From Croceimicrobium sp965279135 (GTDB lineage Bacteria > Bacteroidota > Bacteroidia > Flavobacteriales > Schleiferiaceae), in the NCBI GenBank assembly GCA_965279135.1, contig OZ257133.1, positions 1,054,001 through 1,118,000 on the forward strand: a stretch of 64,000 nt of DNA, given 5' to 3'. Each line of letters opens with the position of its first letter. The first letter of the stretch is position 1. The notes below the pieces were generated by a model. That model made no database searches. It was given only the letters and a program-made list of their open reading frames with translations, and was not told the origin of the DNA. Position numbers and translations under genes: made by a program. Positions 45,253 to 53,833 of the stretch are shown piece after piece.

Positions 45253-46175
45253 CCGTATAAAAATGCAAGGGTGAAAAAGGGCATACTTAAGATTCCCAGG
45301 ATCATAATAAGTTTCGTGAGTGAACTGGCTCTATGATATTGTGCCGCAGTCTTTGATCTCAATACCAGAAAGGCCAATACAACTATGGGTATGATCACCG
45401 CCACGAAAACGTAAACACTGGAGCTAATATCCTTCGATTGAAAGGCCAGATCATAATTATAATCGCCAAGAAAATATAGAGCAAGCCCAATCATGAGGCT
45501 TAGAAGCACTTTCACCCATACACTTGGAAGTATGATGGCTAGAGTACGATAACCTGCCAGGGTATCACCTTTTTCATCTTCCAGATCCTTAATGATTTCT
45601 CGTATCAGGTTGAGCCAAAAAGCAAATATGGCGTAGTAGATGACAACTCGGAAGCTTTCGCGAACAAGCGGTGCATTATCATCAGTACTGGCAGGAAGGA
45701 AATCAAACACAGCTACCAGGAAAACAGGCATTGCGGTTAAAAGGGAAACCAGAATGTTACCAATAAGGGGGCGCTTTTTAAGATCGTAGGCATAAAGATA
45801 GAGTAGGGAAGCAGCCAGTGGAGCGATCATCCAAAGGGACTCTAATTCAACCTTTTGAGCAAGAAAATAGCAGGCCACCGTGGCAAGAACTATACTAACT
45901 AAGTAGATATACCAGGCCCGGTCTTCTGATATACCCTTACCGATGGTGATTCGTTTCGGTTTGTTCAATGCATCCGTTTGAAGGTCATATAGATCATTAA
46001 CAATATATCCACCTGCCGCCAGAAGAACTGAGCAAAGTACCCCTAATGCAAAGTACCAGTGGTTGAGCGCATGCGGTAAATTCATCGCCTCCGTGAAACT
46101 GAAGCGTATCAGATACTGAATGAAAACGATCATCAGCAAGTTAGGCCAGCGAATAAGCTTTAAGAATGTTACCAT
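45243..46175 (-). CDS. UbiA-family prenyltransferase (geranylgeranylglycerol-phosphate synthase-like)
   Basis: A 310-residue membrane protein with eight to nine segments. It has the first Asp-rich motif N60-D61-x2-D-x3-D68 (NDLYDLQTD) and the second motif DLEDEKGD, which bind prenyl diphosphate through magnesium. Bacteroidota homologues are annotated as geranylgeranylglycerol-phosphate geranylgeranyltransferase, but a protohaem or quinone prenyl acceptor is also possible. It overlaps the phosphatase gene by 7 bases and maf by 10. Confidence 0.88.
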   Translation of the reverse strand: MVTFLKLIRWPNLLMIVFIQYLIRFSFTEAMNLPHALNHWYFALGVLCSVLLAAGGYIVNDLYDLQTDALNKPKRITIGKGISEDRAWYIYLVSIVLATVACYFLAQKVELESLWMIAPLAASLLYLYAYDLKKRPLIGNILVSLLTAMPVFLVAVFDFLPASTDDNAPLVRESFRVVIYYAIFAFWLNLIREIIKDLEDEKGDTLAGYRTLAIILPSVWVKVLLSLMIGLALYFLGDYNYDLAFQSKDISSSVYVFVAVIIPIVVLAFLVLRSKTAAQYHRASSLTKLIMILGILSMPFFTLAFLYGWP

Positions 46176-46702
46176 TTAAAATCTTCTTCCAACATCCAGT
46201 TTTTTTGCACTTTAAGAGTCTGCTCAATGACATCTCTTACGCAGCCGGAGCCACCTTGATAAGGCGAGACATAATCAACTACTTGTCTAACTTCTGCTAC
46301 CCCATTGTGCGGAGTACAAGAAACTCCCGCCAAGCCTAAAACGGGTATATCAGGGATATCGTCTCCCATGTACAAGATATTCTCAGCTTTAATGTTTTGA
46401 TGCTCATAGACTGCTAATAAATCATCCCAGGCATCAATTTTATGTGAAGCTCGCATGTAGATATCACTTAATCCCAGGCCTCTAAGAATTTTCTTGACTC
46501 CCTCACAATGGCCTCCAGAAATAACCGCTACGGGATATCCCTTCTTTATTGCGAGTTGAATAGCGTAACCATCTTTTGAATTCAAATTTCGGATGGGCTT
46601 ACCTTCAGGACTGATGTTAAAAACTCCGCTATTGAGTACTCCATCCATATCAAAGGCAAATAGGCGGATATCCTTCAGCTTCTGCTTATAGTTCTTCTTC
46701 AT
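46169..46702 (-). CDS. KdsC-like HAD phosphatase (KDO-8-phosphate phosphatase family)
   Basis: A 177-residue HAD-III enzyme: the nucleophile motif FAFDMDGVLNSG, motif II AVISGG, and motif IV YMGDDIPDIPVLG. These match KdsC, which removes phosphate from KDO-8-P in lipopolysaccharide synthesis. The length is that of the small tetrameric KdsC. It overlaps the DUF2520 gene by 17 bases. No other KDO genes are nearby. Confidence 0.9.
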   Translation of the reverse strand: MKKNYKQKLKDIRLFAFDMDGVLNSGVFNISPEGKPIRNLNSKDGYAIQLAIKKGYPVAVISGGHCEGVKKILRGLGLSDIYMRASHKIDAWDDLLAVYEHQNIKAENILYMGDDIPDIPVLGLAGVSCTPHNGVAEVRQVVDYVSPYQGGSGCVRDVIEQTLKVQKNWMLEEDFKW

Positions 46703-47429
46703 GTGTTTTTTGGATCAAGGAACTGACCTTTTGATAAAGCGCGGCAAGTTCAGCATTTTTCAGCATTTCCAAGTGGGTATTCATAGTGCTTTGATCCCCT
46801 CTAATTGCCGGCCCGGTTTGCCTTACAATTGGATCATCTTCATTTAGCTGTGCGACTTGTTGTTGGAGTAAAGGTTTAAGCAAATTCATAGGCATATTAC
46901 CGGCCTGCATAACGGTAAATGCCCAGTGATAAAGATAATTGGTGAAGTTTTGGGAGATTACAGCCGCCAAATGCAATTGCTTGCGCTGTTCACTTTGTAT
47001 ATGATAGTGATTGAATTTATTGATATCAGCCCAGGTCTCTAACTCTTTCAAGCAAGCGGCAGAGGAAGCCTCAAGGCAGAACGGAACGTCCCCTAAACTT
47101 AGATTGGTTTGGGCGTTAATGCTCATCAAAGGATAAAAAATACCTCTATTTGGATGTTTGCTATCCAGGGTATTTAAAGGAGCCGTTCCGGAACTATGAA
47201 CCAGGATTCCTCGCTGTTGAGGTATAGAAGATGACAATGATGCAATCGCCGCATCAGACACACAGATGATGGTCAGATCATTATTCCCTCTAAGCTTATT
47301 TAGAGCTAGATGTTGCTTTAATTTTGGATTACGGGCGTATACCTGAACCTCTATTCCGCTTTGCAAAAACGCTTTTTCCAGATACTGGCTAACCTTCCCG
47401 TTTCCAATAATCGAGATCGATTGAATCAT
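46686..47429 (-). CDS. Rossmann-like and DUF2520 domain protein
   Basis: A 247-residue protein. A GxGxVS-type Rossmann loop (ISIIGNGKVSQYLEKAF, residues 5-21) leads an NAD(P)-binding domain. A helical DUF2520 domain follows with FYPLMSINAQT and LHLAAVISQNFTNYLYHWAF. It resembles small oxidoreductases such as pyrroline-5-carboxylate reductase in layout. The substrate is unknown. It is first of the operon with the KdsC-like phosphatase, UbiA and Maf genes, with a perfect -7 box just upstream. Confidence 0.9.
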   Translation of the reverse strand: MIQSISIIGNGKVSQYLEKAFLQSGIEVQVYARNPKLKQHLALNKLRGNNDLTIICVSDAAIASLSSSIPQQRGILVHSSGTAPLNTLDSKHPNRGIFYPLMSINAQTNLSLGDVPFCLEASSAACLKELETWADINKFNHYHIQSEQRKQLHLAAVISQNFTNYLYHWAFTVMQAGNMPMNLLKPLLQQQVAQLNEDDPIVRQTGPAIRGDQSTMNTHLEMLKNAELAALYQKVSSLIQKTHEEEL

Positions 47430-47433
47430 GACC

Positions 47434-47441
47434 CAAAAGTA
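47434..47441 (-). promoter_or_regulatory. -7 promoter box TACTTTTG of the DUF2520 operon
   Basis: A perfect TAnnTTTG match ending four bases before the ATG at 47429, in the gap divergent from the second T9SS cargo gene. Confidence 0.5.
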
Positions 47442-47499
47442 AGCATTGGCATCTGCCTCTAAAATAGTAGTATCTTAGGTGCCTCTAACTCTGCTATTA

Positions 47500-49443
47500 A
47501 TGAATTACCGATTGAGATTAGGTGCTCTGGGACTACTTTTTTTAATGTGCCTGGGGAACCTTAATGCTGCACATTTAATTGGTGGGGAAATCACTTATAC
47601 CTGCCAGGGAAATAATGAGTACACGATTTCATTACGCGTATATCGCGACTGTGCTGGAGGAGGAGCTGCTTTCGATGCAAATGCGAATATTGCCATTTAC
47701 GACATCAACAATCAGTTAATCAGTACTTTAGCACCCCCTCGTGGTCAAATCATCTCTTTAAACAACAGTCTTACCAGCGATCCATGTGTTAGTGTTCCTT
47801 CTAACCTATGTGTGGAGTATGCGGATTATGTGGCTACCGTCAATCTACCTCCAGTGGTCGGGGGCTATGTAATCGTTCATCAGCGCTGTTGCCGAAATGG
47901 AATCATTGGTAACGTTAATAATCCTGGAAGCTTTGGGAATACCTATTCCGTGAATATTCCAAGTATGGATACTACTTGTAATAATGCACCACAAATTCTT
48001 AGTCCACCAGATAATGTTCTGTGCTTGAATCGTCCTGCGACAATCGATTTGCAAGTTACAGAGGCTGATGGTGATTCATTGAGTTTTGATATCTGCCAAA
48101 TCTTTACCGGTGGTGGAAGTACTGGCGGAGGCGGAGTTGGAAATTGTTTTGCAGTAGTTCCTAATCCACCTTGCCCACCGCCTTTTACACCAATTCCTTT
48201 TTCTGCTCCTAACACTTTCTCGAATCCTATTCCCGCATCGGTCAACTTCACTATTAATTCCCGCACGGGTCGAATTAGAGGTACCGCAAATCAAGCTGGG
48301 GTATATGTGGCTGGTATTTGCATTAGTGAATGGCGCGATGGCCAGATAATGAGTACTGTGCGACTCGACTATCAATTCGCCGTAACCAATTGTACGCAAA
48401 ACGTGATTAGCGATATGAAAACCCCATTGGAGGATCCCACGATTCTCTGCGATGGCTTAACGGTACAATTTGAAAGCCAAACATCTAATGCCAATGGATT
48501 ACTTTGGAAGTTTGGAGATCCAAGTACTAATGCTGACACCAGTAGCCTCGCTAATCCTACCTGGACATTTCCAAGACCCGGGACTTATTGGGTTGAGTTA
48601 ATTGCGAATCCAGGTGAAACCTGTAGTGATACAACCTTTGCGCCGTTTGAAGTTCAAGCACCTGTAGTTGGAGATTTTTTATGGGATGGAGTTCCTTGTT
48701 TTGAAGTGCAGGATTTGCGTTTTCAGGCTACGGGTTCAAATATTCGCCCAAATACCCGTTATGAATGGGAATTCGGAGCAGATGCCTTGATACCCTTTTC
48801 GAGTGGGCCAAATGCTTTCGGAATATCCTGGGTACAACCAGGGCCAAAACCGATCAAACTGACCCTCTACTGGGATTCTTGTTCTCAGGAAGTGGTGGAT
48901 ACGATAGACATTGTTCGTGGAAATGTTTTTGCATTCGCCGGAAATGATACCAACATTCAAAGAGGTGCAGATTTAAGGTTAAGGTCCAATTTCGGTTCAG
49001 ACTATTATTGGTCGGCAAGTTCTCCTATTGAAATTGACAATCCTTTCGCTCGTGAACCCACAATTCGCTTCCGAAGAGAGGATGATACGGTTCAGGTATT
49101 CCTGGAGTTAACGGATCAATTTGGTTGTAAAGGTTGGGACTCCCTTTGGGTTTATATCAGCGATGATTTAGATGCGGCGGTGTATAACATCATAACCCCT
49201 AATGGCGACGGTATCAACGACTTTTTTGACATCTCCTATATCAATCCTTCGGGTAATTGCGGGCTAACGATAATCAATCGTTGGGGAGCAGAGGTATACC
49301 GAGATCAACGCTATAGTAATGATTGGTTCGGTACGGATAATGATGGCAACGATTTACCGGATGGTACTTATTATTATATCGTACAGTGTGGAGTAGAAGT
49401 TCGTTCTACCGGACCAATTACTATTAATCGCTTTTACGATTAA
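47500..49443 (+). CDS. T9SS type B sorting-domain protein with PKD-like domains
   Basis: A 647-residue secreted protein. I start it at ATG 47500 (MNYRLRLG), which gives a good signal peptide ending NAAH; a GTG at 47479 is less likely. An N-terminal AHLIGGEITYTC domain typical of Bacteroidota cell-surface proteins is rich in disulfide-type cysteines. It is followed by a Gly-rich loop (about 200-215), PKD-like domains (LLWKFGDPST, YEWEFGAD), and a type B C-terminal domain (ITPNGDGINDFF ... INRWGAEVYRD). It is a predicted type IX cargo. The stop interlocks with that of ccmF. Confidence 0.92.
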   Translation: MNYRLRLGALGLLFLMCLGNLNAAHLIGGEITYTCQGNNEYTISLRVYRDCAGGGAAFDANANIAIYDINNQLISTLAPPRGQIISLNNSLTSDPCVSVPSNLCVEYADYVATVNLPPVVGGYVIVHQRCCRNGIIGNVNNPGSFGNTYSVNIPSMDTTCNNAPQILSPPDNVLCLNRPATIDLQVTEADGDSLSFDICQIFTGGGSTGGGGVGNCFAVVPNPPCPPPFTPIPFSAPNTFSNPIPASVNFTINSRTGRIRGTANQAGVYVAGICISEWRDGQIMSTVRLDYQFAVTNCTQNVISDMKTPLEDPTILCDGLTVQFESQTSNANGLLWKFGDPSTNADTSSLANPTWTFPRPGTYWVELIANPGETCSDTTFAPFEVQAPVVGDFLWDGVPCFEVQDLRFQATGSNIRPNTRYEWEFGADALIPFSSGPNAFGISWVQPGPKPIKLTLYWDSCSQEVVDTIDIVRGNVFAFAGNDTNIQRGADLRLRSNFGSDYYWSASSPIEIDNPFAREPTIRFRREDDTVQVFLELTDQFGCKGWDSLWVYISDDLDAAVYNIITPNGDGINDFFDISYINPSGNCGLTIINRWGAEVYRDQRYSNDWFGTDNDGNDLPDGTYYYIVQCGVEVRSTGPITINRFYD

Positions 49444-51857
49444 GCTTTTTTAATTCGTTGCCAAACGGCGATAAAGCTTCCGATTACCATTAGAATACAT
49501 CCGATCCAGAGAATGTTGATCATCGGGAAGATGATTGCTTTCTGAACGATAAATGGTTTTTCATCCTCATCTTGTTTGGTCCAGGCCTTAAGTACAGCCT
49601 TCTTTGATTCAATTTCAACACCATCAAAGCGAAACTTCATTTGTTGCATCTCCATAATGGTATCCCGATGCTCTTTCATTTCACCTTCGAAGATGAAAGA
49701 AGGTTTCATTGGAAACTCTTGCCCCATGGCATTGATCAAACGCAAATGTGAAGTAAGTTTAGCAGCCTGCACCGTCTTCGTTTCATCGTCAACTAGGGCA
49801 TTTACACTCAAACTGTCCAGCACTACAAAATGATTGCGATAAATAGCCGTGTCTCCTTTACTCAGTTTTACTTCTGCCTCATTTTCAAAACCATCAGGAC
49901 TTACCGGTTCTAAGTAGGAGGAGTAGGTGACATGGGTGTAAATGTCGCGATCCCAGAAATGCTTTGTGTCTGGGTTAGGAGTAGGCCCCATTTGCTCACT
50001 CATTTGCAGGAAGGGATACAAAACAAATTCTGGTCTAGAATCCCCCGAATTGGCAAAATAGGACACCTCATAGAATTGCTTTCCACCCTTTTCTTCCATG
50101 TTCTCAAAAACTCCGAAATAGGATCCCATTTGGATGGAATCCCCTTGATCCATTAAGGCGTTTTCGTTAGCCGGAAGTTCTTCACCCAGATACACCGTTG
50201 ATTGGGAAATAACATCCTTGCGTGCATTGGAAATTAAAGAGCCTATCAGGATTAAGGCAAAGCCCAAATGAGCGACAGATGATCCCGCAAAGCTCCACTT
50301 TCGTTTACCAATAACCAGCCAGAACCAGAGATTTGATAAAGCGGCAAAAAAGCCCGTAACAAGAAGGGCCAGATAGAGCGGATCTGTCCAGAAATCATAA
50401 AGTTGTGCAAACAGCCCACTTATGATCAAAGTGATCGCCAAACTGATACTTATCCCTCGCCAAAAAACTTTCGATGAGGTCTTTCCATAGCGGAGGTATT
50501 GGCCAATGGCAATTAGTAGAGCGGTAACAATCGCAAATGGAAGCTGCCAGCTATTGTAATGTGCAATAGCATCCAATGGCGGAGCTTTTTCTTCATCTAA
50601 AATGGGTACCAATCCCTCAGGTCCAATAAGCTGATTGATAACCGGAATCGAGGTACTAAAAATGATTTGGAATGATGAGATAAGCAGGACCAAACTTCCT
50701 ATGAACATCCAGAATTCGCGAGAACTTAAATCATCCCCGCCATCCTCCTTGGGGAATTTCCTTAGCCTTACTATTAATAGAGTTATGGCTCCAAGTGTGA
50801 AGAAGAGCAAGTAAATGAGGAGTTGGCCACTCAGACCAAGGTCGACAAATGCATGAACTGAAGAATCACCGAGCACTCCAGATCGGGTAAGAAAGGTAGA
50901 ATAGAGTATGAGGATAAAGGAGATTATACTCATAAATGCCGCAGCTTTTAGGCCCGTTCTTTTATTGCGATAGATGAGCAAAAGGTGTGCTGCCCCAACC
51001 ATTGTAATCCAAGGCACTAAGGATGAATTCTCTACCGGATCCCATGCCCAAAAGCCACCGAAGCTTAAAGCTTCATAAGCCCAGGCTCCTCCCATCAGAA
51101 TACCTAGTCCTAGTATGCCAACACTAAAGAATGCCCAGGGTAAAGCAGGTTTAACCCAGGATTTAAGGTCCCCTTTGATCAGAGCTCCAACCGCGAATGC
51201 AAAAGGAACCAAGGTAGAGGCAAATCCTAGAAACAGGGTAGGAGGATGGATGGTCATCCAATAGTTCTGCAGCAGTGGATTAAGTCCGGAGCCATCAAAG
51301 AAGGTTGGAAAGCGTTCAAGATAATCACTGACTTGAGTCCAGGGAAGCCCTAAATTATCTTCAGTTTCCCTCATCAGGATGAATGGACTACTTCCTATTT
51401 TAATGCCGAAAGGAAAAATACCCAGTACCATTGAAGCCAAAAAGGCCTGTACGGCGGAAAATACCATCATTGCATGGTTCTCCCATTTCCGAGCAGTGAA
51501 CATTAGGATGATTCCTAGTACGGCATGCCAGAAAAGCCATAAGATAAAACTACCTTCTTGCCCCTCCCAGAAAGCGCTAAAAACAAAGCGTTTTTCCAGA
51601 TCAAGGGAAGAGTGTTTCCAAACGTAGTCGTATTCGAAATAATGATTGAGTAAGAGGTAGAATAGACTAAGAACTATACCAATAACACCGATACTGTGAG
51701 CGGTAAAAGCAATGCGAGCAAATCGCTTGTACTGGTTAGTTTCATTTCGACTATTTAAGAAGTATGCAATGAGAGCAATGATTGCCCCGGCAAAAGCCAG
51801 ACTTACAGAGAATCTGCCAATTTCACCTGGTAAAAGGTGTTCTCCTACGTATTCCAT
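49440..51857 (-). CDS. ccmF: Haem lyase CcmF-type cytochrome c biogenesis protein
   Basis: An 805-residue polytopic membrane protein, longer than the ~650 of E. coli CcmF. The haem-handling WWD motif is canonical: GGFWAWDPVENSSLVPW with W270 and WDPVEN at 272-277. HPPTLFLGF (204-212) and further His residues are also typical of CcmF/NrfE. It attaches haem from CcmE to apocytochromes c. It is the last gene of ccmBCDEF, separated by 18 bases from ccmE. No CcmH partner is seen. Confidence 0.95.
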   Translation of the reverse strand: MEYVGEHLLPGEIGRFSVSLAFAGAIIALIAYFLNSRNETNQYKRFARIAFTAHSIGVIGIVLSLFYLLLNHYFEYDYVWKHSSLDLEKRFVFSAFWEGQEGSFILWLFWHAVLGIILMFTARKWENHAMMVFSAVQAFLASMVLGIFPFGIKIGSSPFILMRETEDNLGLPWTQVSDYLERFPTFFDGSGLNPLLQNYWMTIHPPTLFLGFASTLVPFAFAVGALIKGDLKSWVKPALPWAFFSVGILGLGILMGGAWAYEALSFGGFWAWDPVENSSLVPWITMVGAAHLLLIYRNKRTGLKAAAFMSIISFILILYSTFLTRSGVLGDSSVHAFVDLGLSGQLLIYLLFFTLGAITLLIVRLRKFPKEDGGDDLSSREFWMFIGSLVLLISSFQIIFSTSIPVINQLIGPEGLVPILDEEKAPPLDAIAHYNSWQLPFAIVTALLIAIGQYLRYGKTSSKVFWRGISISLAITLIISGLFAQLYDFWTDPLYLALLVTGFFAALSNLWFWLVIGKRKWSFAGSSVAHLGFALILIGSLISNARKDVISQSTVYLGEELPANENALMDQGDSIQMGSYFGVFENMEEKGGKQFYEVSYFANSGDSRPEFVLYPFLQMSEQMGPTPNPDTKHFWDRDIYTHVTYSSYLEPVSPDGFENEAEVKLSKGDTAIYRNHFVVLDSLSVNALVDDETKTVQAAKLTSHLRLINAMGQEFPMKPSFIFEGEMKEHRDTIMEMQQMKFRFDGVEIESKKAVLKAWTKQDEDEKPFIVQKAIIFPMINILWIGCILMVIGSFIAVWQRIKKA

Positions 51858-51875
51858 CCTAAGGTTTTAAACAGG

Positions 51876-52268
51876 CTAATAGGTTTCGTAGCCTGCCATT
51901 TCGTTTTGTTCGTTGTATTTGCTGGGACACTTCATCAGGATTTCCTCAGCGATGAAAGCACTATCTGTAGCAAAACCCTTCATGGTGATTTCTTCGCTAC
52001 GTTCAAAATCCTGGGGCTTAGGTTGGTTGTAAAAAACTTTTTGCTTTTCGCCTTCCTTGTCAATTGCGGTGAAAACGAAACGATTAGCTCGAGCATCATA
52101 ATCCATCGGAGCTTCTTTATCTAAATAGCCGATTACGGTGTATTTCGTTCCCATGTTTTCCTCCGCTTGTTCAAAACCCACGTAGGTTGAGGCGTCATTA
52201 ATTGTAACCATTATTGCACCGATAGCAATTGCAATGAATATGATTATGGCAATGTGTGTCCTCTTCAT
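51876..52268 (-). CDS. ccmE: Cytochrome c maturation haem chaperone CcmE, CxxxY type
   Basis: A 130-residue protein with one N-terminal membrane anchor (5-22) and a small OB-fold beta-barrel. The haem-binding motif reads C114-P-S-K-Y118, so the His of the classical HxxxY motif is replaced by Cys. This CxxxY form is known from Desulfovibrio and archaea, where it goes with loss of CcmH. ITMKGFA and YLDKEAPMDYDA are usual CcmE barrel parts. It lies between ccmD (3-base gap) and ccmF. Confidence 0.93.
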   Translation of the reverse strand: MKRTHIAIIIFIAIAIGAIMVTINDASTYVGFEQAEENMGTKYTVIGYLDKEAPMDYDARANRFVFTAIDKEGEKQKVFYNQPKPQDFERSEEITMKGFATDSAFIAEEILMKCPSKYNEQNEMAGYETY

Positions 52269-52271
52269 TTT

Positions 52272-52484
52272 TTAGTCCTTCTTTTCCAATTTGCTGATTT
52301 TTCGATCCAAATGAACCAGATAGGCTGCAATTCCTAAAAGGATTATTGATATCACCGCCACTACCACATAAATCTTGCCATCTTCCCTGAAAACATCAGC
52401 CATTTCAACTTCCGGTCTCTGGGCAAAAAGAGACACTGGAGCAATGGTTATCAAGGCTAAGAATTGAAATATCTTATTCTTCAT
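52272..52484 (-). CDS. CcmD family protein
   Basis: A 70-residue protein with a hydrophobic N-terminal segment (5-21, possibly a cleaved signal ending LFAQ), a central membrane helix (about 39-58) and a charged C-terminal tail ending KISKLEKKD. The size, topology and position between ccmC and ccmE match CcmD, the small subunit that helps release holo-CcmE from CcmABC. It overlaps ccmC by 11 bases. Confidence 0.88.
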   Translation of the reverse strand: MKNKIFQFLALITIAPVSLFAQRPEVEMADVFREDGKIYVVVAVISIILLGIAAYLVHLDRKISKLEKKD

Positions 52485-53124
52485 TTTGAATAGAATTTAA
52501 ACGGATTCGCAGGCTTGAGATCCAGGTCCCTATGAGAATCCAACCCAGAACTGCGGCATAAAAAATTGGTCGCATATCTGAATTTAGGTCATACTGATTA
52601 AAACCGGGATTTCCGCCATTTCCAGGATGTAGGCTATCAGTGAGCCGTGGCAATATTCCTATGAATACGATCATCATCACAAAAGCGAATATGTTGTAAA
52701 CACCAGAGAGTCGAGCCTTCTTAATGGGATCTTCTACTGAATTCCTCAATACAAAATAGGCCAAATAGATAAGCATGGTTACGGCAGTGCCATTGAGCTT
52801 TGGATCATTTGTCCAATAAGAGCCCCAGGTAAACTTTGCCCAAACCATTCCAGTCAATAACCCTAATGAAGAAAGTAAAAAACCAGTCTGAGCGAATTCC
52901 GAAGCTCTAAGATCAGCACCAGCTTTTCCCCCTAAGGCTCTAGTGCTAAAGTACAAGCTCACCGCCATCATTGCGATCATCGAAAACCACATGGGCACGT
53001 GATAAAAAAGGACCCTAATGGTTTCGTTTAAAATGACCAATCGTGGTACTTCCCCTAACAGACCAGCTATAACAGAATACAAAACCAGAACAACTCCCAG
53101 TGCTTTCCACCAAATGCCTTTCAT
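52474..53124 (-). CDS. ccmC: Cytochrome c assembly protein CcmC (CcsA-type)
   Basis: A 216-residue, six-segment membrane protein that loads haem onto CcmE. I start it at ATG 53124 (MKGIWWKALG), because a longer frame to 53232 runs into ccmB. The first conserved His is H42 in YHVPMW. The WWD segment reads WGSYWTNDPKLNG (W100 to N112): the second tryptophan before the Asp is replaced by Asn106, which departs from the usual WxWD. It is eight bases after ccmB. Confidence 0.92.
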   Translation of the reverse strand: MKGIWWKALGVVLVLYSVIAGLLGEVPRLVILNETIRVLFYHVPMWFSMIAMMAVSLYFSTRALGGKAGADLRASEFAQTGFLLSSLGLLTGMVWAKFTWGSYWTNDPKLNGTAVTMLIYLAYFVLRNSVEDPIKKARLSGVYNIFAFVMMIVFIGILPRLTDSLHPGNGGNPGFNQYDLNSDMRPIFYAAVLGWILIGTWISSLRIRLNSIQNEE

Positions 53125-53132
53125 AGCTCTTT

Positions 53133-53786
53133 TTAATCCCGCCAAAGGTATGGAAATAAGAGGAAGGAGAGGAGCAGAGAAACCAATGCCAATAAGGCTA
53201 AAACTATCAGCATTTGGGCATTGACCTCCCAACTAAAGCCGGTCAAACTACGGATACTTAATTTACTGATAGTTATGATTTGGGGATAGAGAAGAGGGAT
53301 ACTCAAAATGGCAGGTAATGCCGGATTATTTCCCGCTTTTGCGGATATGGCCGCAACCAAAGTAAGAATGGCACTAAAGCCTAGAGAAGCCACAGTAAGG
53401 ACAGTTACAAATGCCCAGGGTGAGGCGATAGGAAATCCCATTAGAAAACCAAAAAAACCGGTTGTTGCGAAGGCTATAATCCATAGGTAGAGAAAGTTGT
53501 AAATAATCTTACCTAAAATGAGGTGTTCGGGTTTCACCCAACCATAATAGAGGAGGAATCTTTGATCCGCTTCGTAAAAGAAGGAACGATAAGCTGCCTG
53601 AACTGCTGCGAACAGAAAAATTACCCAAAAAAAGGCATTCCAGCTTTCGGTACTTAAAACCTCATTGAAGACCAGATTACTGAGGTAAACCGTGCAGAGG
53701 ACATAAATTAGAATAGAAAAGTAGGAACGACGTTCCGACCACTCTAGTTGAAGGTTTAATTGAATTACCCTGAGGATAGACTTCAT
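53133..53786 (-). CDS. ccmB: Haem exporter permease CcmB
   Basis: A 217-residue membrane protein with six predicted segments that pairs with the ATPase CcmA to drive release of holo-CcmE. The N-terminal cytoplasmic part (LNLQLEWSERRSYFS) and LLYYGWVKPEHLILGKIIYN are family-like. It is first of the ccmBCDEF operon, with a perfect TAnnTTTG box (53798-53791) immediately upstream. No ccmA is in the window. Confidence 0.93.
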   Translation of the reverse strand: MKSILRVIQLNLQLEWSERRSYFSILIYVLCTVYLSNLVFNEVLSTESWNAFFWVIFLFAAVQAAYRSFFYEADQRFLLYYGWVKPEHLILGKIIYNFLYLWIIAFATTGFFGFLMGFPIASPWAFVTVLTVASLGFSAILTLVAAISAKAGNNPALPAILSIPLLYPQIITISKLSIRSLTGFSWEVNAQMLIVLALLALVSLLLSFLLFPYLWRD

Positions 53787-53790
53787 GTCG

Positions 53791-53798
53791 CAAAGGTA
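53791..53798 (-). promoter_or_regulatory. -7 promoter box TACCTTTG of the ccm operon
   Basis: A perfect TAnnTTTG match ending four bases before the ccmB ATG. It is the likely promoter of ccmBCDEF. Confidence 0.55.
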
Positions 53799-53833
53799 AG
53801 CAGCAAGAAAATGAGATGAGTTTGAAATTCAAA

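Noticed and set aside
48100..48180. Gly-rich and Pro-rich stretch in the second T9SS cargo as a possible repeat or regulatory site
   Set aside because: It is a low-complexity loop within the open reading frame, with no periodic DNA repeat.
53125..53232. Longer start for ccmC
   Set aside because: The extension overlaps ccmB and lacks the family N-terminus; ATG 53124 sits eight bases after the ccmB stop.
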